From contig NZ_JYDE01000017.1 of NCBI RefSeq assembly GCF_003263515.1, positions 62,001 through 126,000 of the forward strand: a stretch of DNA of 64,000 nucleotides. The letters are read 5' to 3'. A program made the translations under genes and the position numbers. The first letter of the stretch is position 1, and each line of letters opens with the position of its first letter. This document shows positions 57,669-64,000 of this stretch, one piece after another. The notes beneath the pieces are model-generated. The model did not search any database, had not been told where the DNA came from, and saw only the letters and a program-made list of their open reading frames with translations. This DNA is from Rahnella inusitata. GTDB taxonomy: Bacteria > Pseudomonadota > Gammaproteobacteria > Enterobacterales > Enterobacteriaceae.

Positions 57669-58642
57669 GCTGGTTTACACCTGTCGTGATCGATTCGCTG
57701 ATCGCTATCCTGAAAGCCATCGTGATCCTGCTGGTCGTCGTGACCTGCGGGGCCTTCATGAGCTTCGGTGAGCGCCGTCTGCTCGGTCTGTTCCAGAACC
57801 GTTACGGACCAAACCGTGTCGGCTGGGGCGGATCCCTGCAGCTGGTTGCCGACATGATCAAGATGTTTTTCAAGGAAGACTGGGTACCTAAATTCACCGA
57901 CAAAGCCATCTTTACACTGGCTCCGATGATTGCGTTTACGTCCCTGCTGATCTCCTTTGCGATCGTTCCGGTCAGTCCGACCTGGTTCGCCGCAGATCTG
58001 AATATCGGTATTTTGTTCTTCCTGATGATGGCTGGTCTGACTGTCTATGCGGTGTTGTTCGCTGGCTGGTCCAGTAACAACAAATACTCGTTACTGGGTG
58101 CGATGCGTGCATCCGCCCAGACGCTGAGCTACGAAGTGTTCCTCGGCCTGTCGTTGATGGGCGTCGTGGCGCAGGCAGGGTCTTTCAACCTGCAAGACAT
58201 CGTCATCTCTCAGGCGCACATGTGGAATATCATTCCGCAATTCTTCGGCTTCGTGACCTTTGCGATTGCCGGCGTGGCCGTCTGTCACCGCCACCCGTTT
58301 GACCAGCCGGAAGCCGAGCAGGAATTGGCCGATGGTTACCACATTGAATATTCCGGTATGAAATTCGGTTTGTTCTTCGTGGGGGAATACATCGGTATCG
58401 TGACCGTCTCTGCACTCATCGTCACCTTGTTCTTCGGTGGCTGGCAGGGTCCGTTCCTTTACCCGGTGATCTGGTTTGCGCTGAAAACGGCGTTCTTCAT
58501 GGTGATGTTCATTTTGATCCGTGCTGCTTTACCGCGTCCCCGCTACGACCAGGTGATGTCATTTGGCTGGAAAGTTTGCCTGCCACTGACCTTGCTTAAT
58601 CTGCTGGCGACCGCTGCGGTCATCTTGTACAACGCGCAATAA
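57665..58642 (+). CDS. nuoH: NADH-quinone oxidoreductase subunit H
   Basis: A 325-residue membrane subunit with eight helices (ND1 homologue), forming the quinone channel next to NuoB/NuoD. Conserved loops are [19 protein letters not shown] and [20 protein letters not shown] (key parts [12 protein letters not shown] and [13 protein letters not shown]). Start overlaps the nuoG stop. Confidence 0.96.
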   Translation: MSWFTPVVIDSLIAILKAIVILLVVVTCGAFMSFGERRLLGLFQNRYGPNRVGWGGSLQLVADMIKMFFKEDWVPKFTDKAIFTLAPMIAFTSLLISFAIVPVSPTWFAADLNIGILFFLMMAGLTVYAVLFAGWSSNNKYSLLGAMRASAQTLSYEVFLGLSLMGVVAQAGSFNLQDIVISQAHMWNIIPQFFGFVTFAIAGVAVCHRHPFDQPEAEQELADGYHIEYSGMKFGLFFVGEYIGIVTVSALIVTLFFGGWQGPFLYPVIWFALKTAFFMVMFILIRAALPRPRYDQVMSFGWKVCLPLTLLNLLATAAVILYNAQ

Positions 58643-58656
58643 GGGGTGATGAAACC

Positions 58657-59199
58657 ATGACATTGAAAGACTTAGTGGTCGGGTTCGGGACCCAGGTTCG
58701 TAGCTTGTGGATGATAGGCTTGCATGCCTTCGCCAAGCGCGAAACCCAGATGTACCCGGAAGTACCGGTCAATCCACCTCCGCGTTACCGTGGTCGTATC
58801 GTGCTGACGCGCGACCCCGACGGTGAAGAGCGCTGCGTTGCCTGTAACCTGTGTGCGGTAGCCTGTCCGGTAGGCTGTATTTCTCTGCAAAAAGCAGAAC
58901 ATAAAGATGGCCGCTGGTATCCGGAATTCTTCCGCATCAACTTCTCACGCTGCATCTTTTGCGGTCTGTGTGAAGAAGCTTGCCCGACAACAGCGATTCA
59001 GCTGACGCCGGACTTCGAAATGGGTGAATTCAAGCGCCAGGATCTGGTGTACGAAAAAGAAGATTTGTTGATCTCTGGACCGGGTAAGTATCCGGAATAT
59101 AACTTCTACCGGATGTCCGGTATGGCCGTTGACGGCAAGCCGAAAGGCGATGCGGAAAACGAAGCCAAACCGATCAACGTCAAAGGTCTGTTGCCCTAA
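58657..59199 (+). CDS. nuoI: NADH-quinone oxidoreductase subunit I
   Basis: A 180-residue ferredoxin-like subunit with clusters N6a and N6b. The two motifs are [15 protein letters not shown] and [15 protein letters not shown], giving eight cysteine ligands. It links NuoG electrons to N2 in NuoB. The length equals E. coli NuoI. Confidence 0.96.
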   Translation: MTLKDLVVGFGTQVRSLWMIGLHAFAKRETQMYPEVPVNPPPRYRGRIVLTRDPDGEERCVACNLCAVACPVGCISLQKAEHKDGRWYPEFFRINFSRCIFCGLCEEACPTTAIQLTPDFEMGEFKRQDLVYEKEDLLISGPGKYPEYNFYRMSGMAVDGKPKGDAENEAKPINVKGLLP

Positions 59200-59211
59200 G
59201 GAGCCGCAAGC

Positions 59212-59769
59212 ATGGAATTTGCATTTTATATTGCAGCCCTGGTGGCCGTGTTGGCGACATTGCGTGTTATCACGCACACCAACCCGGTACATGCACTGCT
59301 GTATCTGATCGTCTCTTTGCTGGCGATTGCGGCGGTGTTCTTCTCGCTCGGCGCCTATTTCGCCGGTGCGCTGGAGATCATCGTCTACGCCGGGGCCATC
59401 ATGGTGCTGTTTGTGTTCGTGGTGATGATGCTGAACCTTGGCAACGTCCAGGAACAGGAACGCGCATGGTTACAGCCTTCGACCTGGATCGGGCCATCGA
59501 TTCTGGCCGTGGTGCTGCTGGGCGTAATGATCGCCTCTATCGTGGGTCTGCACGATCACGGTATCAAAGGTGACATGGTTGACGCGAAAGCGGTCGGCAT
59601 CGCGCTGTTTGGTCCTTACGTTCTGGCGGTTGAACTGGCGTCAATGCTGCTGCTGGCCGGTCTGGTCGTAGCGTTCCACATTGGTCGTGAACATAAAGCG
59701 GGTGAAGTCTTTGGTGACGCACCGGCCACGACGGAAATGGCGAAAAGAAAAACGGAGGAGAGAGCATGA
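59212..59769 (+). CDS. nuoJ: NADH-quinone oxidoreductase subunit J
   Basis: A 185-residue membrane subunit (ND6 homologue, E. coli 184) with five helices. The conserved pi-bulge helix is [20 protein letters not shown] (about residue 55). It ends ATGA-overlapped with nuoK. Confidence 0.95.
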   Translation: MEFAFYIAALVAVLATLRVITHTNPVHALLYLIVSLLAIAAVFFSLGAYFAGALEIIVYAGAIMVLFVFVVMMLNLGNVQEQERAWLQPSTWIGPSILAVVLLGVMIASIVGLHDHGIKGDMVDAKAVGIALFGPYVLAVELASMLLLAGLVVAFHIGREHKAGEVFGDAPATTEMAKRKTEERA

Positions 59770-60068
59770 TCCCTCTACAACATGGCCTGATCCTGGCCGC
59801 GATCCTCTTTGTGTTGGGTCTGACCGGACTGCTTGTTCGTCGTAACCTGCTGTTTATGCTGATCAGTCTGGAAGTGATGATCAATGCAGCGGCGCTGGCG
59901 TTCATTGTGGCAGGAAGCTATTGGGGTCAGGCAGACGGTCAGGTGATGTACATCCTGGCAATCAGCCTGGCTGCGGCGGAGGCCAGTATTGGTCTGGCGT
60001 TGCTGCTGCAACTGTATCGCCGTCGCCACACCCTGAATATTGATACTGTCAGTGAGATGCGCGGATGA
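59766..60068 (+). CDS. nuoK: NADH-quinone oxidoreductase subunit K
   Basis: A 100-residue, three-helix membrane subunit (ND4L homologue). The proton-path glutamates are in [15 protein letters not shown] (about residue 36) and [15 protein letters not shown] (about 72). It overlaps both nuoJ and nuoL by 4 bases. Confidence 0.95.
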   Translation: MIPLQHGLILAAILFVLGLTGLLVRRNLLFMLISLEVMINAAALAFIVAGSYWGQADGQVMYILAISLAAAEASIGLALLLQLYRRRHTLNIDTVSEMRG

Positions 60069-61912
60069 ACTTACTCTATTTAACTATTCTGTTCCCGCTG
60101 ATTGGCTTCCTGTTACTGGCCTTCTCACGCGGTCGCTGGTCTGAAAATACGTCGGCTACGGTTGGCGTGGGTTCGATTGGTCTTGCAGCATTGACCACCG
60201 TGTATGTGGGCATCAACTTCCTTAGCCAGAAAGCGGCGGGCGTTGAGGTTTTCAACCAGACATTGTGGAACTGGATGCAGGTCGGGGATTTCAATATCTC
60301 CGCAACGCTAACCCTCGACGGTTTGTCGATGACCATGCTTTCCGTGGTTACCGGCGTCGGCTTCTTCATCCACATGTTCGCATCCTGGTACATGCGCGGT
60401 GAAGAGGGCTACTCTCGCTTCTTCGCTTACACCAACCTGTTTATCGCCAGCATGGTGATTCTGGTACTGGCAGACAACTTACTGCTGATGTATCTCGGTT
60501 GGGAAGGTGTAGGCCTGTGCAGCTACCTGCTGATCGGTTTCTATTACACCAATCCGGCTAACGGCGCGGCAGCAATGAAAGCCTTCATTGTGACTCGCGT
60601 TGGTGACGTGTTCCTGGCGTTCGCACTGTTCATCCTTTACCGCGAGCTCGGTACGCTGAACATTCGTGAACTGATGGTGCTGGCACCACAGAAACTGGCG
60701 GTCGGCGATACGGCAATTACCTGGGCAACCCTGATGTTACTGGGTGGCGCAGTGGGTAAATCCGCACAGTTGCCGTTGCAGACCTGGCTGGCAGACGCCA
60801 TGGCCGGTCCGACACCGGTTTCCGCGCTGATCCACGCCGCGACCATGGTGACCGCCGGTGTTTATCTGATTGCACGTACACACGGCCTGTTCCTGATGGC
60901 GCCGGAAGTACTGCATCTGGTGGGCATTATCGGTGCCGTTACGTTAGTGCTGGCGGGTTTTGCCGCGCTGGTGCAAACCGACATCAAACGCGTACTTGCT
61001 TACTCGACCATGAGCCAGATTGGTTACATGTTCCTGGCGTTGGGCGTTCAGGCGTGGGATGCAGCGATCTTCCACCTGATGACGCACGCGTTCTTTAAAG
61101 CACTGTTGTTCCTTTCTTCCGGCTCGGTCATTTTGGCCTGCCACCACGAACAGAACATCTTCAAGATGGGTGGATTGCGTAAATCCATTCCGCTGGTGTA
61201 TGTCTGCTTCCTGGTCGGTGGTGCGGCGTTGTCTGCCTTGCCAATCATTACCGCAGGTTTCTTCAGTAAAGATGAAATCCTTGCCGGTGCGCTGGCTAAC
61301 GGTCATCTCAATCTGATGGTTGCCGGTCTGGTCGGTGCGTTTATGACCTCGCTGTACACCTTCCGCATGATTTTCATCGTGTTCCACGGCGAAGAAAAAA
61401 TCAAAGCTCATGCCGGTAAAGGCATCACTCACCACCTGCCGCTGCTGGTGTTACTGGTTCTGTCCACCTTCATTGGCGCAATGATTGTTCCGCCACTGCA
61501 AGGCGTACTGCCGGAAACCACTGAGCTGGCGCATGGCAGCGTGCTGACCCTGGAAATCACGTCAGGCGTGATTGCGATTGCCGGTATTCTGCTGGCGGCG
61601 GCCCTGTACCTGGGTAAACGCTCGCTGGTCAACAGCATCGCGAAAAGTGCCCCGGGCCGTTTCTTCACGACCTGGTGGTTCCACGCCTGGGGCTTCGACT
61701 GGCTGTACGACATGATTTTCGTGAAACCGTATCTGGCTATCGCGAAACTCCTGCAGCGTGACCCGCTGAACTCGATGATGAATCTGCCTGCGATCTTTAC
61801 CCGTCTGGGTAACCGCGGTCTGACCCTCAGCGAAAACGGTATGGTCCGCTGGTACGTCGCGTCGATGGGGCTGGGTGCAGTGGTAGTACTTGCACTGCTG
61901 CTGGTGATTTAA
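60065..61912 (+). CDS. nuoL: NADH-quinone oxidoreductase subunit L
   Basis: A 615-residue antiporter-like proton-pumping subunit (ND5 homologue, E. coli 613), with about 14 helices plus the long lateral amphipathic helix at the C-terminus. Conserved charges are the Glu of [16 protein letters not shown] (about residue 144) and Lys of [19 protein letters not shown] (about 230); FSKDEILAG is near 400. Confidence 0.95.
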   Translation: MNLLYLTILFPLIGFLLLAFSRGRWSENTSATVGVGSIGLAALTTVYVGINFLSQKAAGVEVFNQTLWNWMQVGDFNISATLTLDGLSMTMLSVVTGVGFFIHMFASWYMRGEEGYSRFFAYTNLFIASMVILVLADNLLLMYLGWEGVGLCSYLLIGFYYTNPANGAAAMKAFIVTRVGDVFLAFALFILYRELGTLNIRELMVLAPQKLAVGDTAITWATLMLLGGAVGKSAQLPLQTWLADAMAGPTPVSALIHAATMVTAGVYLIARTHGLFLMAPEVLHLVGIIGAVTLVLAGFAALVQTDIKRVLAYSTMSQIGYMFLALGVQAWDAAIFHLMTHAFFKALLFLSSGSVILACHHEQNIFKMGGLRKSIPLVYVCFLVGGAALSALPIITAGFFSKDEILAGALANGHLNLMVAGLVGAFMTSLYTFRMIFIVFHGEEKIKAHAGKGITHHLPLLVLLVLSTFIGAMIVPPLQGVLPETTELAHGSVLTLEITSGVIAIAGILLAAALYLGKRSLVNSIAKSAPGRFFTTWWFHAWGFDWLYDMIFVKPYLAIAKLLQRDPLNSMMNLPAIFTRLGNRGLTLSENGMVRWYVASMGLGAVVVLALLLVI

Positions 61913-61938
61913 GCCTGTCTTACGAGTGTCATTATCAA

Positions 61939-61966
61939 TGCCGGTTTGTCTGTCTGACCGCCGGCA
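61939..61966 (+). repeat. Inverted repeat in the nuoL-nuoM gap
   Basis: TGCCGG (61939-61944) and CCGGCA (61961-61966) are inverted copies 16 bases apart in the 96-base gap. No T-run follows. Possible expression-tuning hairpin. Confidence 0.3.
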
Positions 61967-62008
61967 AGTGAAATAGCCTACGGGCATAAAAGAAGGGAAC
62001 GACACGCC

Positions 62009-63538
62009 ATGCTATTACCTTGGCTAATATTTATCCCCTTTATCGGCGGGCTGCTGTGCTGGCAGACTGAGCGCTTTGGGAGCAAAGTACCGCGCTGGAT
62101 CGCGTTGATTGCGATGGGGCTGACGCTGGCTCTTTCCGTGCAATTGTGGTTGCAGGGAGGATACTCATTAACATCACCTGCGGGCATTCCACAGTGGCAA
62201 TCCGAGTACTCGGTGCCGTGGATCCCTCGCTTTGGTATCAGCTTCCATCTGGCACTGGACGGTTTGTCCCTGCTGATGGTTGTACTGACGGGTTTGCTCG
62301 GCGTACTGGCGATCCTCTGTTCGTGGCGTGAAATCCAGAAGTATCAGGGTTTCTTCCACCTGAACCTGCTGTGGATCCTCGGCGGCGTTATCGGCGTGTT
62401 CCTTGCCATCGACTTGTTCCTGTTCTTCTTCTTCTGGGAAATGATGTTGGTGCCGATGTACTTCCTGATTGCTCTGTGGGGTCACAAAGCGTCAGACGGT
62501 AAAACGCGTATCAGCGCAGCAACCAAGTTCTTCATCTATACGCAGTCCAGCGGTCTGGTCATGCTGATTGCAATCCTCGGTCTGGTGTTCGTGCACTACA
62601 ACGCGACCGGTATCTGGACATTCAACTACGCTGATCTGCTGAAAACGCCGATGTCGAATAATGTTGAATATCTGCTGATGCTGGGCTTCTTCATCGCCTT
62701 TGCGGTGAAAATGCCGGTGGTACCGTTGCACGGTTGGTTGCCAGATGCGCACAGTCAGGCGCCAACTGCAGGTTCCGTTGACTTAGCGGGTATTTTGCTG
62801 AAAACCGCTGCTTACGGGATGTTGCGTTTCTGTCTGCCGCTGTTCCCTAACGCTTCGCATGAATTCGCCCCGATTGCTATGTGGCTGGGTGTGATTGGTA
62901 TCTTCTACGGTGCGTGGATGGCCTTTGCGCAGACTGATATCAAACGTCTGATTGCTTACACGTCTGTCTCGCACATGGGCTTCGTGTTGATTGCTATCTA
63001 CACCGGCAGCCAGCTGGCGTACCAGGGCGCAGTGATTCAAATGATTGCACACGGTCTGTCCGCAGCCGGTATGTTCATCATCTGTGGTCAGCTATACGAG
63101 CGTCTGCATACCCGCGATATGCGCCAGATGGGCGGACTGTGGGGACGCATAAAATACCTGCCAGCGTTGTCACTGTTCTTTGCCGTGGCGACCTTAGGGA
63201 TGCCGGGTACCGGTAACTTTGTGGGTGAAATCATGATCCTGTTTGGCAGCTTCCCGGTTGTACCGGTGATCGCTGTCATCTCGACCTTCGGTCTGGTATT
63301 TGCCTCGGTGTATTCCCTGGTGATGATGCAGCGCGCTTACTACGGTAAAGCGAAGTCTGACCAGCCGCTGCCAGGCATGACCGCACGCGAATTGTCGATC
63401 ATTCTGTTACTCGTTGTATTGCTGGTGGCGTTGGGTCTGTATCCGCAGCCAATCCTCGATACTTCAAGTGCAGCGATGACCAACATTCAGCACTGGTTCG
63501 GGTCATCAGTTTCCACTATTTCAACGACAAGGCCGTAA
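62009..63538 (+). CDS. nuoM: NADH-quinone oxidoreductase subunit M
   Basis: A 509-residue antiporter-like proton-pumping subunit (ND4 homologue, E. coli 509). Conserved are FFFFWEMMLVPMYFLIALWG (Glu near residue 144) and KMPVVPLHGWLPDAHSQAP (Lys near 234), and the later DIKRLIAYTSVSHMGFV. The ribosome site GGGAACG precedes the ATG. Confidence 0.95.
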   Translation: MLLPWLIFIPFIGGLLCWQTERFGSKVPRWIALIAMGLTLALSVQLWLQGGYSLTSPAGIPQWQSEYSVPWIPRFGISFHLALDGLSLLMVVLTGLLGVLAILCSWREIQKYQGFFHLNLLWILGGVIGVFLAIDLFLFFFFWEMMLVPMYFLIALWGHKASDGKTRISAATKFFIYTQSSGLVMLIAILGLVFVHYNATGIWTFNYADLLKTPMSNNVEYLLMLGFFIAFAVKMPVVPLHGWLPDAHSQAPTAGSVDLAGILLKTAAYGMLRFCLPLFPNASHEFAPIAMWLGVIGIFYGAWMAFAQTDIKRLIAYTSVSHMGFVLIAIYTGSQLAYQGAVIQMIAHGLSAAGMFIICGQLYERLHTRDMRQMGGLWGRIKYLPALSLFFAVATLGMPGTGNFVGEIMILFGSFPVVPVIAVISTFGLVFASVYSLVMMQRAYYGKAKSDQPLPGMTARELSIILLLVVLLVALGLYPQPILDTSSAAMTNIQHWFGSSVSTISTTRP

Positions 63539-63544
63539 CTCGCC

Positions 63545-64000
63545 ATGACATTTACACTTCAAAATCTGATCGCACTATTACCGCTGATGATCGTCGGATT
63601 GACGGTGGTGGTGGTGATGCTGTCCATTGCGTGGCGACGCGACCATTTTCTTAATGCCACACTGACAGTCATCGGGCTGAACGTTGCCTTACTTTCCCTG
63701 TACTACGTCGGGCAGGCCGGGCCGCAGGACGTCACGCCGCTGCTGCGTATTGACGGTTACTCGATGTTTTACATCGGGCTGGTATTGCTGGCGAGTCTGG
63801 CAACCAGCACATTTGCCTACCCGTGGCTGGCCGGTTATCCGGACAACCGCGAAGAGTTCTATCTGTTAGTGCTCATCGCGGCCATGGGCGGCATTCTGCT
63901 GGCATGCTCTAACCATCTGGCGTCAATGTTCCTCGGAATCGAACTGATTTCCCTGCCATTGTTTGGTCTGATTGGTTATGCCTACCGCCAGAAACGCTCA
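63545..64000 (+). CDS. nuoN: NADH-quinone oxidoreductase subunit N (cut by window end)
   Basis: The first 152 codons of nuoN (E. coli NuoN 485 aa), open to the window edge. The start [21 protein letters not shown] and [20 protein letters not shown] (Glu of the proton path) match E. coli. It begins 6 bases after nuoM. The rest of the gene lies outside. Confidence 0.93.
   Translation, partial: MTFTLQNLIALLPLMIVGLTVVVVMLSIAWRRDHFLNATLTVIGLNVALLSLYYVGQAGPQDVTPLLRIDGYSMFYIGLVLLASLATSTFAYPWLAGYPDNREEFYLLVLIAAMGGILLACSNHLASMFLGIELISLPLFGLIGYAYRQKRS

Overview
The window is a gene-dense chromosomal segment of an enteric gammaproteobacterium (Enterobacterales). Most genes resemble Escherichia coli proteins so closely that orthologues can be named, and long blocks keep the E. 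coli order: flk-pdxB-usg-truA-dedA-accD-folC-dedD-cvpA-purF-ubiX-hisJQMP, yfcH-yfcG-yfcD, and pta-ackA-yfbV-yfbU-yfbT-yfbS-yfbR-alaA-lrhA-nuoA to nuoN. The extra genes between these blocks, and the proline-rich DedD, suggest the Yersiniaceae side of the order (Rahnella, Ewingella or Serratia relatives) rather than Escherichia. That placement is inference. I see no rRNA, tRNA, CRISPR array, phage or insertion sequence.

Layout. 1-10 kb is an accessory section: a PepSY membrane protein with a Met/His-rich insert, the adiC-adiA arginine-dependent acid-resistance pair, the permease YbiR, and a MocR-type regulator divergent from a rhodanese. 9-12 kb holds flk, then a divergent DMT exporter/AraC regulator pair inserted between flk and pdxB. 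12-22.5 kb is the housekeeping pdxB-to-ubiX block, with a PurR box before cvpA-purF. 22.8-25.9 kb is the hisJQMP basic amino-acid importer behind a convincing sigma-54 promoter. 26-29 kb has pepT and an orphan DppA-like binding protein. 29-32 kb has yfcH, yfcG and yfcD.

31.9-37.4 kb is the least explained system. A LacI-type repressor is divergent from an ascorbate-family PTS (separate IIA, IIB and IIC) and a transketolase split into two genes. The shared control region carries a perfect palindrome, two related sites and a perfect CRP site. The substrate is not known to me. The operon runs convergently into pta/ackA, so a transketolase product and acetyl-phosphate metabolism meet here.

37.5-49 kb covers pta, ackA, the yfb genes, alaA and lrhA. 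49.9 kb to the end is the complex I operon nuoA-nuoN, with nuoC and nuoD fused and nuoN cut by the window edge. Its 700-base upstream region holds a perfect ArcA-type box. Rho-independent terminators and several perfect hairpins mark most operon ends.
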